In this document: positions 11,601 through 23,092 of the stretch, piece by piece
Numbering within the stretch: position 1 is the first letter of the stretch
Layout: every line of letters begins with the position of its first letter
Assembly: GCF_030247185.1 (NCBI RefSeq)
Contig: NC_080572.1
Coordinates: 301,617,656 to 301,681,655 of the forward strand
Length of the DNA stretch: 64,000 nucleotides
Reading direction: 5' to 3'
From: Malaya genurostris
Taxonomy: Eukaryota; Arthropoda; Insecta; Diptera; Culicidae
Notes under the pieces: generated by a model
Told to the model about the DNA's origin: nothing
Databases searched by the model: none
Seen by the model: only the letters and a program-made list of their open reading frames with translations
Position numbers and translations under genes: made by a program

Positions 11601-12140
11601 GTCGTGGGACCTTTTTTTTTCGCTCACCTTTTCTACTACTTATGTAGAAGAGATATTGATACCGATATGATACAGATAGATTTTTGCGCCGAAAACATAT
11701 TTTTGGAAAAATGACCTGGCAACGCAGATAGGTACAACCATTTTTCTTAGTGTGAACAGTGCGGTTTTAACTTTATATTACTATCGTTAAAACATGTTGT
11801 TTTCGGCCAGTGTGAACATAGTATTAATGTTATTGAATAGACAATAACACTGACGGACGTTCAAATCCATACAGACCCAATTATTTGACTGACTATCATT
11901 TCGATTAGAGTAATGATTCTGCGGAAGTTGTATAGAAATTTTAATTTTCTACATTCATTGGGTGACTAAAATCTCTTTGAACAATTGAACATTCAAAAGA
12001 CAAAAAAGAATACTGAGAAAAGTGCGAGTAGATATTGGCAGATTTAAAGTGATTTGCTGTACTTTTTCTTACTATTTTACAACGTCGAATTAAAAACTTC
12101 GATGATTAACTAAAATTGATACAGATTCAGATCAAACTAG
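8676..12140. other. intron interior with dispersed-repeat fragments
   Basis: No gene. About 9249-9310 carries a half-end of the TACACTGAGGTC MITE family. About 9541-9580 (ATCCACCTAGCAGTGAAATG) is an end of the CCACTAGG repeat family. About 10360-11030 holds several degenerate units containing 'CCGGAAGT', 'TCATCCTGTA' and 'CATTTGAAT'. The rest is AT-rich and unrecognised. Confidence 0.35.
11150..11470. repeat. dispersed repeat, inverted relative of 51180-51480
   Basis: Landmarks in order (ATTATGTTGCCAAAAACGAA, CCGTGCTAAAATC, CAATTGTATGTAACAGTA, CGTGTTTTATGTTGCTCC, GGGGAAAAAGTCGCTTA, ATCTATGGCTTGTTGGATA) reappear in reverse complement at 51180-51480. About 310 bp are shared. No coding capacity is seen. 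Confidence 0.65.
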
Positions 12141-12141
12141 T

Positions 12142-12360
12142 GTCATTTTCGTTTTTACCAATTGCACTACACCAGTGCTACACTTTTTCTGCACCGACAC
12201 CACTGGTGTAGCACTCATCAAAAGTTTGGTGTAGCTCTGTGCAATGGAATCGTTAATTGTAGTCAATGGTTACTGTTTATGTTTTCGTCATTTTTGTTCG
12301 TTTATTCATGCCTCAGTGTAGCACTGCACCGGTGTAGTGCAAATTAAAAACGAAAACGCC
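12142..12360. mobile_element. palindromic MITE, about 219 bp
   Basis: The left arm (12142-12183: TTTTCGTTTTT, then TTGCACTACACCAGTG) and right arm (12317-12360) are inverted copies of each other with small differences. A related GTGTAGCACTCATC-type segment lies inside. No coding region. Arms of over 40 bp and a short loop fit a non-autonomous DNA transposon; no clear target duplication was identified. Confidence 0.6.
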
Positions 12361-13920
12361 ATAAGTAACATAAATCTTGCGAACAAGTTTTATTGTCCCT
12401 TCACAACATATATTTTGTCGATCTCAATGAAAAAACTTAAAATAACGTGTGGGTAAAACTCGGAATGATTGACGCTTATACAACTTTGATGAGAGCTTCA
12501 TGCACTAATTTTAGAACAGCAGTTAATCGAATTGAAACATTTCCCGTACGAGTTGAACGCCAATAATGGCCCGTAATGGCAGTTGATCTCGATCAGACCA
12601 CTTGCCCATCAATTCGAAAATGATAGATCTAACTTCAGTCCGGTAATCCAGGCAGGCGGTGACGATGGCGATGACAGAAATGACGCCGACGGTCATCCGT
12701 CAGTCGGTGCAGTGTTGCAGTGTTTTATCTTTTTCATCAAGAGGCACACTTCCACTGACAGAAAAAAAATCAGCAAAAAAGATGACGCTTTGTCTGGTAA
12801 GTCTATCAGTCAGGGAATCGTTCGTTCTGCCATCAGGTCTGACAGTAAGAGAGGTCTTCAGAGATCATCCTTCCGTGAAAGTGAACGCAAGCTGACTGGT
12901 AAAACCTTGCTGGCTTCGAGCTCCGACCGAGTGCATCAAGTGGCAATAGAAAACAAAATCCGAGTCTCCCTTGACTGAGGAGCCTGACTCCGTCCGTCGA
13001 GTGAATGGAACCGAAGCTAATTTGAGTGTGTTTACCAGTGCGCGACTGCATCCGAGCAAAGCCAGACCAAAGCCCTCGGGATGTCGAACTATCTGATCCG
13101 GACAAACACAACTGATCCTGGAGGAATTCAATTCAGGATAAAATGAAATGTTCGGCACTTCAAAATCTTGTATAAGGAATGATGAAAATTGAAATTTGTT
13201 CCCCGGTCCGCTCGAATCAGCTCGCTGGCAGTGCACTGTTGCTGTCGGCTATAAACGATTCCCGTACAAATGTCACTTTTTTGATGGATTTATAGTCCTC
13301 TAACTGTAATGAAAGGCTGATTGAAATGTCGCCTGTAGGCGGGACTGGTGGCTGGGTGTTTGTGTGTTTCGCAAATTGAAAATCCCTGTTCACGAACTAC
13401 GGATGGAATGATTTAATCGCAAACGGATGGGAACAAGAAGAAGAAGAAGAAGAAGCGAACAGATGTCGGTGAATGGAGGCGCCCGGTCGTCATTCGAATG
13501 ATGACGCATGTGTCATCGAACATAGAAACTGATTTGAGATGATTCTATGATGGGGGTAGGAAAAACGCGCATGGTTTTTTTTTCAGACTACGGTAAGATA
13601 CGAAAGGATCGTCATAAAATTACTACCCTTTTTGTGATGAACGAAACCTTTGTGATTGATGTTCATTAATGCTGCAAATGAAAATGTCGGTTTGGTTCAC
13701 TTTCGTATCTGATCATAATACATAAGTCATGTGAGTGACACACAGATGGCGCTATTATTGTCTAATCTACATGACGTTTACGAAGTACCAACTTTAAAAA
13801 GACTGTAGGAAATTTCATAACATTTGGATTAATCAGATAGAAGTGATAGCCATCTAATCATTTTCAGAACAAGAGACTCAAAACAATTTTGTGTGTTAAT
13901 TTATCATTGATTCTTAATTA
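12361..13920 (+). other. unique intronic segment, GC-richer
   Basis: From about 12540 to 13560 the GC content is raised and no transposon is recognisable. Open frames exist on both strands (for example 12583-12978) but overlap one another, lack family features and have no exon borders in phase with the host gene. A short GAA microsatellite lies at 13435-13455. Candidate regulatory DNA at most. Confidence 0.35.
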
Positions 13921-14398
13921 ATAATGTTATCCGCACTTTACTCCATCAAAAAAGAATGTTTTGGTCGTCCAATTGAAGCAGTAACTTCAGAAAACATCAA
14001 TAAAGTCCACAAATTAATTATGTATAATCGTAAATTCAAATTGTGTGAGATAGCTGGCTGTAAACCAGGCTGTATGTCTACAATTGTGCATGATAATTTG
14101 ACCATGAGGAAACTCTTGCTCACAGTCGATCGAAAACAACAAATGCGTTGATGATTTCGAGCAGTGTTGGGTTATGTTTACAAGTAATTCATCAGATTTT
14201 TTTAGTCGATATGTACAATGGATGAGGCATGGATCCATCACTTCACCCCGGAATTAAAACGATTATTCGAAATGTAAAAAGTGAACAACTATCAGCTGGG
14301 AAAATCGGGGATTCAGTATTTTAGGATGTACATGATGTAATCCTCATCGGCTATCTTAAGTAAGAAAAAATAATCAATAACAAATACTAAATAACAGA

Positions 14399-15670
14399 TC
14401 GGCTGAAAAGTTCGTATCGTTTCTATGAGAGGGCGCCACTAGAATTAAATCCATACCATTTTCAGTTAGTACCAACCTTCAAAAGATACGTGTATAAATT
14501 TGACAGCTGTCTGATTATTAGTTTGTGAGATATTGCATTTTGAGTGAAGCTACTTTTGTTATTGTGAAAAAAATGGAAAAAAGGAATTTCGTGTGTTGAT
14601 GAAACACTACTTTTCGATGAAAAAAAGTGCCGCCGATACAAAAAAATGGCTTGATGAGTGTTATCCAGACTCTGCACCGGGCGAAGCAACAATTCGTAAG
14701 TGGTTTGCAAAATTTCGTACTGGTCATATGAGCACCGAAGACGATGAACGCAGTGGACGTCCAAAAGAGGCTGTTACCGATGAAAACGTGAAAAAAATCC
14801 ACAAAATGATTTTCAATGACCGTAAAGTGAAGTTGATCGAGATAGCTGACACCCTGAAGATATCAAAGGAACGTGTTGGACATATTATTCACGAATATTT
14901 GGATATGAGAAAGCTTTGTGTAAAATGGGTGCCGCGTGAGCTCACAATCGATCAAAAACAACAACGAATTGATGATTCTGAGCAGTGTTTGGAGCTGTTA
15001 TATCGAAATAAAACCCATTTTTTTCGTCGATATATAACAATGGACGAAACATGGCTCCATCACTTCACTCCGAAGTCCAATCGACAGTCAGCTGAGTGGA
15101 CTGCACGCGATGAACCGAACCCAAAGCGTGGAAAGACTCAACAATCGGCCGGTAAGGTTGTGGCGTCTGTATTTTGGGATTCGCATGGTATAATTTTCAT
15201 CGGCTGCCTTGAAAAGAGGAAAAACCATCAACAGTGACTATTATATAGCGTTATTAGAGCGTTTGAAGGACGAAATTTCAAAAAAACAGTCTCATTTGAA
15301 GAAGAAAAAAATTTGTTACATCCAGACATTTCACCGTGTCACAAGTCGATGAAAACCATGCTGAAATTGAACGAATTGGGCTTTGAATTGCTCCCTCATC
15401 CACCGTATTCTCCAGATTTGGCCCCTAGTGACTTTTTCCTGTTCTCAGACCTCAAGAGAATGCTCGCTGGTGAAAAATTTAGAAGCAATGAAGAGGTAAT
15501 CACTGAAACTGAGGCCTATTTAGAGGCAAAGGACAAATCGTACAACGAAAATGGTATCGAAAAGTTGAAAGACGCTGTATCGCCTTTGATGGCAATTATG
15601 TTGAATAATAAAAACGAGTTTTGACAAAAAAATGTGTGTTTCTATTAAACGATACGAACTTTTCAGCCGA
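14399..15670 (+). mobile_element. irritans-type mariner element (nested)
   Basis: Perfect inverted ends of 24 bp (TCGGCTGAAAAGTTCG and onward, 14399-14422 and 15647-15670) bound a 1272-bp element, the usual mariner length. No intact TA duplication is visible at the borders (GA to the left, AC to the right), possibly lost by mutation. The target was an older mariner copy. The transposase resembles the irritans subfamily (Himar1 type) throughout. Confidence 0.9.
14573..15624 (+). pseudogene. irritans-subfamily mariner transposase, frameshifted
   Basis: The start ATG is at 14573. One A is missing in the poly-A run just after it, putting the rest in another frame, open from 14593 to 15237. This part carries HTH features (GEATIRKWFAKFRTG, ERSGRPKEAVTDEN), WVPREL, and the first catalytic Asp in MDETWLHHFTP. 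A second frameshift falls near 15220. The frame reopens at 15313 with a degraded second-Asp block (HPDISPCHKS) and an intact third (PPYSPDLAPSDFFLF), 34 residues apart (D34D). The C-terminus is degenerate. At least two frameshifts make it a pseudogene, though it is much better preserved than the copy it interrupts. Confidence 0.9.
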
Positions 15671-15728
15671 ACTGTTACATAGCGTTGTTGAAACGTTTGA
15701 ATGCAATAGGAACGAATTAAAAAATACA

Positions 15729-18700
15729 ATTACGGAAATTACAAAAATTACAAAAATTACAAAAATTACAAAAATTACAAAAATTACAAAAATTACAAAA
15801 ATTACAAAAATTACAAAAATTACAAAAATTACAAAAATTACAAAAATTACAAAAATTACAAAAATTACAAAAATTACAAAAATTACAAAAATTACAAAAA
15901 TTACAAAAATTACAAAAATTACAAAAATTACAAAAATTACAAAAATTACAAAAATTACAAAAATTACAAAAATTACAAAAATTACAAAAATTACAAAAAT
16001 TACAAAAATTACAAAAATTACAAAAATTACAAAAATTACAAAAATTACAAAAATTACAAAAATTACAAAAATTACAAAAATTACAAAAATTACAAAAATT
16101 ACAAAAATTACAAAAATTACAAAAATTACAAAAATTACAAAAATTACAAAAATTACAAAAATTACAAAAATTACAAAAATTACAAAAATTACAAAAATTA
16201 CAAAAATTACAAAAATTACAAAAATTACAAAAATTACAAAAATTACAAAAATTACAAAAATTACAAAAATTACAAAAATTACAAAAATTACAAAAATTAC
16301 AAAAATTACAAAAATTACAAAAATTACAAAAATTACAAAAATTACAAAAATTACAAAAATTACAAAAATTACAAAAATTACAAAAATTACAAAAATTACA
16401 AAAATTACAAAAATTACAAAAATTACAAAAATTACAAAAATTACAAAAATTACAAAAATTACAAAAATTACAAAGATTACAAAAAATTACAGAAAATTAC
16501 AGAAAGTTACAGAAAATTACAGAAAATTACAGAAAATTACAGAAAATTACAGAAAATTACAGAAAATTACAGAAAATTACAGAAAATTACAGAAAATTAC
16601 AAAAATTACAAAAATTACAAAAATTACAAAAATTACAAAAATTACAAAAATTACAAAAATTACAAAAATTACAAAAATTACAAAAATTACAAAAATTACA
16701 AAAATTACAAAAATTACAAAAATTACAAAGATTACAAAAAATTACAGAAAATTACAGAAAGTTACAGAAAATTACAGAAAATTACAGAAAATTACAGAAA
16801 ATTACAGAAAATTACAGAAAATTACAGAAAATTACAGAAAATTACAGAAAATTACAGAAAATTACAGAAAATTACAGAAAATTACAGAAAATTACAGAAA
16901 ATTACAGAAAATTACAGAAAATTACAGAAAATTACAGAAAATTACAGAAAATTACAGAAAATTACAAAAAATTACAGAAAATTACAGAAAATTACAGAAA
17001 ATTACAGAAAATTACAGAAAATTACAGAAAATTACAGAAAATTACAGAAAATTACAGAAAATTACAGAAAATTACAGAAAATTACATAAAATTACAGAAA
17101 ATTACAGAAAATTACAGAAAATTACAGAAAATTACAGAAAATTACAGAAAATTACAGAAAATTACAGAAAATTACAGAAAATTACAAAAGATTACAGAAA
17201 ATTACAGAAAATTACAGAAAATTACAGAAAATTACAGAAAATTACAGAAAATTACAGAAAATTACAGAAAATTACAGAAAATTACAGAAAATTACAGAAA
17301 ATTACAGAAAATTACAGAAAATTACAGAAAATTACAGAAAATTACAGAGAATAACAGAAAATTACAGAAAATTACAGAGAATAACAGAAAATTACAGAAA
17401 ATTACAGAAAATTACAGAAAATTACAGAAAATTACAGAAAATTACAGAAAATTACAGAAAATTACAGAAAATTACAGAAAATTACAGAAAATTACAGAAA
17501 ATTACAGAAAATTACAGAAAATTACAGAAAATTACACAAAAGTACACAAAATTACAGAAAATTACAGAAAATTACAGAAAATTACAGAAAATTACAGAAA
17601 ATTACAGAAAATTACAGAAAATTACAGAAAATTGCAGAAAATTACAAAAATTACCAAAATTACAAAAATTACAGAAAATTACAGAAAATTACAGAGAATA
17701 ACAGAAAATTACAGAAAATTACAGAGAATATCAGAAAATTACAGAAAATTACAGAAAATTACAGAAAATTACAGAAAATTACAGAAAATTACAGAAAATT
17801 ACAGAAAATTACAGAAAATTACAGAAAATTACAGAAAATTACAGAAAATTACAGAAAATTACAGAAAATTACAGAAAATTACAGAAAATTACAGAAAATT
17901 ACAGAAAATTACAGAAAATTACAGAGAATAACAGAAAATTGCAGAGAATAACAGAAAATTACAGAAAATTACAGAAAATTACAGAAAATTACAGAAAATT
18001 ACAGAAAATTACAGAAAATTACAGAAAATTACAGAAAATTACAGAAAATTACAGAAAATTACAGAAAATTACAGAAAATTACAGAAAATTACAGAAAATT
18101 ACAGAAAATTACAGAAAATTACAGAAAATTACAGAAAATAACAGAAAATTACAGAAAATTACAGAAAATTACAGAGAATAACAGAAAATTGCAGAGAATA
18201 ACAGAGAATAACAGAAAATTACAGAAAATTACAGAAAATTACAGAAAATTACAGAAAATTACAGAAAATTACAGAAAATTACAGAAAATTACAGAAAATC
18301 ACAGAAAATTACAGAAAATTACAGAAAATTACAGAAAATTACAGAAAATTACAGAAAATTACAGAAAATTACAGAAAATTACAGAAAATTACAGAAAATT
18401 ACAGAAAATTACAGAAAATTACAGAAAATTACAGAAAATTACAGAAAATTACAGAAAATTACAGAAAATTACATAAAATTACAGAAAATTACAGAAAATT
18501 ACAGAAAATTACAGAAAATTACAGAAAATTACAGAAAATTACAGAAAATTGCAGAAAATTACAAAAATTACAAAAATTACAAAAATTACAAAAATTACAA
18601 AAATTACAAAAATTACAAAAATTACAAAAATTACAAAAATTACAAAAATTACAAAAATTACAAAAATTACAAAAATTACAAAAATTACAAAAATTACAAA

Positions 18701-18845
18701 AATTACAAAAATTACAAAAATTACAAAAATTACAAAAATTACAAAAATTACAAAAATTACAAAAATTACAAAAATTACAAAAATTACAAAAATTACAAAA
18801 ATTACAAAAATTACAAAAATTACAAAAATTACAGAAAATTACATA
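15729..18845. repeat. 3.1-kb array of 9-bp ATTACAAAA and 10-bp ATTACAGAAA units
   Basis: Two related units alternate in blocks. The 9-bp unit covers about 15735-16470, 16590-16732, 17640-17670 and 18560-18830. The 10-bp unit covers about 16480-16590, 16735-17635 and 17670-18555. Rare variants (ACAGAGAATA, ACAAAAGATT, ATTGCAGAG) mark larger repeated blocks. Long open frames here (ITK and ENYRKLQKIT repeats) are by-products of the period and not genes. The array begins inside the old mariner remnant. Confidence 0.95.
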
Positions 18846-18854
18846 AGTGACAAA

Positions 18855-18912
18855 CAATGCTTAAAATGTCTAAAATGTCTAAAATGTCTAAAATGTCTTA
18901 AATGTCTTAAAT
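18855..18912. repeat. short 9-bp AAAATGTCT array
   Basis: About six tandem units of TAAAATGTC/TTAAATGTC immediately after the ATTAC array. Same unit length, different sequence. Confidence 0.85.
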
Positions 18913-21115
18913 GACAATGACTAACTATGACAAAAATGATTAAATTGGAAAATGACAAAAAGTACAATTTTACCAATTTTTCCATTGAACTATTTTCCTG
19001 GGCTGTCTCTAAAAATGTCCAATTATCTTCCTCAGTTTGGTCATATCATATGTCACATCCTATCATATTCTATGCCACACTTTAAAGCAAATGGACCACC
19101 CTTTTAAATACATTTGATTTCCATCATGAAAAACAATCTCGAATAATGGCAAGCAATTCAAATAATAATTGAACGAACAAGTTCAATTCGAGGAGATTGG
19201 ATTTGCCGTGCATCAACAATTTCCCAACTGTGGGAGGCCCCATTAGAATTTTACCACATCCCAGGTCCATCCCAGGTCTGTTGGTGTCCATGGCCAACGT
19301 AGAACCGAAAACTGTGCATCAAGCTGCCGAGATTTTCGCCCCCTTCCGAACTAATAAACATGAATAAAATTGGAAAAGTTTTTTCCATAATTGAACTATT
19401 TCATTGTTTGCTTCTCTGTTACGGGTCGTTCCTTATCGGCTGTTTGGATCCAGTCCGGTATGGCAGGAACAAGCTGTGATGGAGCAATTTTCTGGGTCCC
19501 CTCGGTCAAATAACCTGGCTCTTGACATGCAGACAAAATTTCTAATAGAACGGAGAGCAGCCATTTGATTATTATTGATTCCGAATTTATCGCCGAGGCC
19601 GCTGGCTATGTCCGATTTACCTCCTGAAAATTGAACCGGTAAAGAGGTCTACGATGCCGAAGTGCTCTTCTAATTTCAATGAAAACTCATAAGAGGTAAT
19701 AACAAAATTTTCCCGCCGGAAATGACCTTGCCCCGCACCGAGGTCCGGTAGGAAGAAAATGATTGGAAAGAGGTTCGGTACAGAACTGGAATGTGCTTTA
19801 TCTCAAACTTCTCAGTTCGGTATTCGTACCCATGCTCCGTTTCTGGGCGAGGAAAGACCATTGACTAGCTATAGTAGCATTATTAATAGCTGACAGGAGA
19901 AGGTTTGACCCGCTTCTACCGGATCCGTAGCTGATAGGCTTTGGTAATAAATTTTGAATGAAATTATATGGCAGCAACTCTTCGGAATTTATTTTAATAG
20001 CTCAGAGTCTAACCGGTAGCAATGAATCAGAGGCAATTCAGTCAGAAAATTAGTTCATGTGGAAGGATTTATTCTATTCTGTGTATTATTTATTTACTCG
20101 ATCTTTTTTGGTAGAACATCTTACTAACTTCAGAAACTTCGTCAACCAACTCACCAATCATCGAATTCAAATAACAGTCTCTCGAATGTTCTGAGGTAAA
20201 CAATAGGTAGCAGCCTAATGCGAGGTCACGAGTCAAAATTCACCAACTCCATAGAAAAAATCCGCCACGCCTGCTGTCTGAAAATTTATCGCCTCATTCG
20301 CCAGATGTTTGAATGTACCGGAGCACGTAATCGGTCCCAGAATAACATGCCTTATGTTGTTGTTGTTGTTTTTTTCCTAATCCGACAGTCCTTCAGCTGT
20401 CAACAAACGCGAACCTGACCCCCCCGTGCCATTCTGGTCAGCATTCCGAAATTCCCATTTCCATTAATCGATCTGTAGCACGATGATGGAAACAAAACCC
20501 CAAAAGAATAGTAGCCGTCGGTTTATTTAGCATCTAGCAGGACTATGGCACGGAAACATGCGGGGTGTGAAGTTATTGGCAGCAATTACATCAACGTCTG
20601 CCAACGAGAAGCCTGGATGTTTGCTATGAATATTCAATTATTATTATTCACAAACCTGTGAACAGTGGAACAAATTTCTCCAGTAATTTCTCAGTATGTG
20701 GATTACAGTGAATACAAATTAGCTTTTAAGCAAGATGAATTTTCTTCGAATGCACAATTAGAATAAGTTTTCACAACAACCGATTATAAATACACTCTCC
20801 TACTCAGTGCTTGAGCGGAAAATAGGTATAGAGCAAGAAGACTAGTGTTTGATGAACAGATAAGATGTTTGGATGTATGGTACAAGGTTCAGGGTGGCGA
20901 AATGGTAGCCACGCTCTTGAATGTGAAGAAATTTTTTTTTTTGGAAAAATACATATATACATTCCCAATCGAACTCCTACGATTTATTCTAGAACACCAT
21001 TTCTGTACATTTAATAGTTCCGAGCAGCAACGATTTGAAGAAATACGGTAAAATTCAACAAAAACCTTGTTCTACAACTGCTACGAGAGTGTTTCAGCTA
21101 TAGCTATAGCAGCCA
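18913..21115. other. unique intronic segment
   Basis: No transposon ends recognised between the 9-bp arrays and the LINE. GC is moderate. The open frame at 20218-20418 has no family features. Nothing further can be supported. Confidence 0.35.
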
Positions 21116-21388
21116 TTAATCAAATCGTCATTCAGTAATAGCCGTTCAACCGAGAAGGTTGTGTATAGAAGCGTACAGTTTAATAACGCTGGTTGGTTTA
21201 CACGCGTTAAATACGACAACGGTTGAACTACAGGTAGAAACCTGTTGGCAGCAGCCGTTAAAACGTATAGTCGTGCTGCATAAGAGAGCCCTAGTGCTGG
21301 GCCAAGCTGGTGAAGGAAACAACAAAGGGCGTTTCCCAAACTCTACCCAGGCCGCAATATACAGCCACAAGTGCTGAGCAGGAGAGTG

Positions 21389-21500
21389 CAAAGGCACATC
21401 GAAGAGGAAGAGTGCAAAGGCACATAGAAGCAGGAGAGTGCAAAGGCACACCGGTGCGAAGGCACTTCGGTGCAGAAGCATATCGGTGCGGAGCACTAGG
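21389..21500 (+). repeat. short tandem repeat in LINE 5' UTR
   Basis: About four imperfect units built on GTGCAAAGGCACA and GGTGCGAAGGCACTTC (period about 15-28 bp) lie inside the 5' UTR of the I-clade element. Repeats in LINE 5' UTRs are often part of the promoter region; that role is an inference here. Confidence 0.55.
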
Positions 21501-21802
21501 AAGAAGGAGACAAGACAACTCGGTCTTTCCACTGCCATACAACACGCAGGTATACACCGGTGACCTGCGCTGGTTACAGCTGGCGAAGACGAAAGCAAAT
21601 CGGAATTCGAGTGGTGCTGGATGTCAGGTAGCAGTAGCATCACATCCAACAAGAACATCTAGATCAACGAGGATCTACACGGCAGTGCAACGGAGATAGA
21701 CAACAATTTCAAGGTAGAAGTTTTTTCTTTTCCTTTTGATTGAGTACTGTGTAGTGTTGGTTTCATTTTTTATTTTAAAGTTTGATTAAAAATTTTAATG
21801 TG

Positions 21803-23092
21803 ATGGATGAATCCATGGACGTAAATCCTAGCATGAATCCTATACCCCCACGAACGAAAAAATATCAGGAGAGCTCTTCTGGGCCTTGGATAGTCTTTTT
21901 TAGACGTATATCAAAGCCATTAAACATTTTTCAAATTAATAAAGGTTTGACATCACGATACTCTTCAAACAAAGAGATCATAAAAGTAAATAACGATAAA
22001 ATTCGTGTTGTGGTAAATAATTTGAAACACGCGAATGATATTGTCTCTTCGGAACATTTCAATAAAGAGTATAAAGTTTACATACCCTCCAAAGATGTCG
22101 AAATTGACGGTGTTGTTACCGAAGCGAGTCTTTCGGTAGATGATTTACTCAAGCATGGTGTTGGTCGTTTCAAGAACTCTATGCTTGAGGGTGTGAAAAT
22201 ACTGGAGTGCAAACAACTGTACTCAGTAGTTCATGAAGAGGAAAAAAAAGTTTATCGCCCATCAGACTCGTTTCGAGTGACATTTGCCGGGTCTGCGTTG
22301 CCGTCCCATGTCTATGTCGATAAAATTCGCCTCCCTGTTCGGCTTTTTGTTCCAAATGTAATGAATTGTACGAACTGCAAAAAATTCGGCCACACAGCTA
22401 CTTACTGTAGTAATAAACCAAAATGTATTAAGTGTGAAGGGCCTCACAAAGATAATGATTGCAACAAGGAAATTGAAAAATGTATTTATTGTGGGAATAG
22501 TCCTCATGATGATATTTCAGTATGCACTGCATTTAAAGTGCACAAAGACAAAATTAAGCTTTCTTTAAAAGCACGGTCTAAGCGCACATATGCAGAAATG
22601 CTTAAAACGGTCATTGATGTCCCCCCTTTGGAAACCGAAAACGGGTTTTCAAATCTAGAGGAACCAGAGGACTCTGACTCTGACGAAAATAGTGAAGGTA
22701 ATTCGTTTATCACTACCCAAGGGTCAGTTAAGAGAAAGAAGTCTTCCTCCAAATTACCAAAAAAGACACCTAAAATTTCATCTTCAAAAAAAGATCCCCG
22801 TGTTAAACAAAAAAAGTCAAAACCAAAGACTGTGCCTCCTGGTTTGTCAAATTCACAAACAAATCCAGGATCTAGTACAGAAAAAGATAATAATCCAGTG
22901 GGCTCCATTTCACAGCCACCAACAGGATTACTGAAGTTTTCGGAAATTGTTGAATGGATTTTCTCAGCATTCAATATATCTGAACCCTTAAAGACCCTCA
23001 TAATGGCATTCCTTCCAATAGCTAGAACCTTTTTGAAGCAGTTATCAGCTCAATGGCCAATTGTCTCAGGTTTTGTATCTTTTGATGGATAA
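21803..23092 (+). CDS. LINE ORF1, gag-like RNA-binding protein with three zinc knuckles
   Basis: 429 codons from ATG 21803 to TAA 23090-23092; I chose this ATG as the first in frame, giving MDESMDV. Three zinc-knuckle motifs follow each other: CX2CX4HX4C from residue 189 (CTNCKKFGHTATYC), then CIKC...H...C, then CIYC...H...C. The N-terminal half is a gag-like region; the C-terminal third is Ser/Lys-rich and ends in a hydrophobic segment. In I elements this protein packages element RNA into ribonucleoprotein particles. No internal stop or frameshift. The stop codon overlaps the ORF2 start, suggesting coupled translation. Confidence 0.9.
   Translation: MDESMDVNPSMNPIPPRTKKYQESSSGPWIVFFRRISKPLNIFQINKGLTSRYSSNKEIIKVNNDKIRVVVNNLKHANDIVSSEHFNKEYKVYIPSKDVEIDGVVTEASLSVDDLLKHGVGRFKNSMLEGVKILECKQLYSVVHEEEKKVYRPSDSFRVTFAGSALPSHVYVDKIRLPVRLFVPNVMNCTNCKKFGHTATYCSNKPKCIKCEGPHKDNDCNKEIEKCIYCGNSPHDDISVCTAFKVHKDKIKLSLKARSKRTYAEMLKTVIDVPPLETENGFSNLEEPEDSDSDENSEGNSFITTQGSVKRKKSSSKLPKKTPKISSSKKDPRVKQKKSKPKTVPPGLSNSQTNPGSSTEKDNNPVGSISQPPTGLLKFSEIVEWIFSAFNISEPLKTLIMAFLPIARTFLKQLSAQWPIVSGFVSFDG

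Larger units (their letters stand above)
13945..15728 (+). pseudogene. old mariner transposase remnant, split by a younger mariner
   Basis: 13945-14150 encodes a decayed HTH part (FGRPIEAVTSENINKVHKLI, then MRKLLLTVDRKQQ). 14215-14262 gives MDEAWIHHFTPELKR, the first-Asp region, and about 14315-14390 the next block with stops. The coding order resumes after the younger insertion at 15671, where YIALLKRL-type sequence corresponds to the YYIALLERL that follows EKGKTINSD in irritans-type mariners. The left and right fragments are therefore one element interrupted at 14399-15670. It has many stops and is certainly inactive. Its right part runs directly into the ATTAC array. Confidence 0.75.

Noticed and set aside
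12583..13236. Overlapping open frames in the GC-richer intron segment
   Set aside because: Frames overlap on both strands, have no family features, and no borders fit the host gene's splice phase.
15621..18476. Very long open frames reading ITK and ENYRKLQKIT repeats
   Set aside because: They are produced by the 9- and 10-bp periods, which contain no stop in that frame. There is no start context, splice signal or non-repeat protein sequence.
15729..18845. CRISPR array
   Set aside because: Units are contiguous 9-10 bp without unique spacers, and the genome is eukaryotic.
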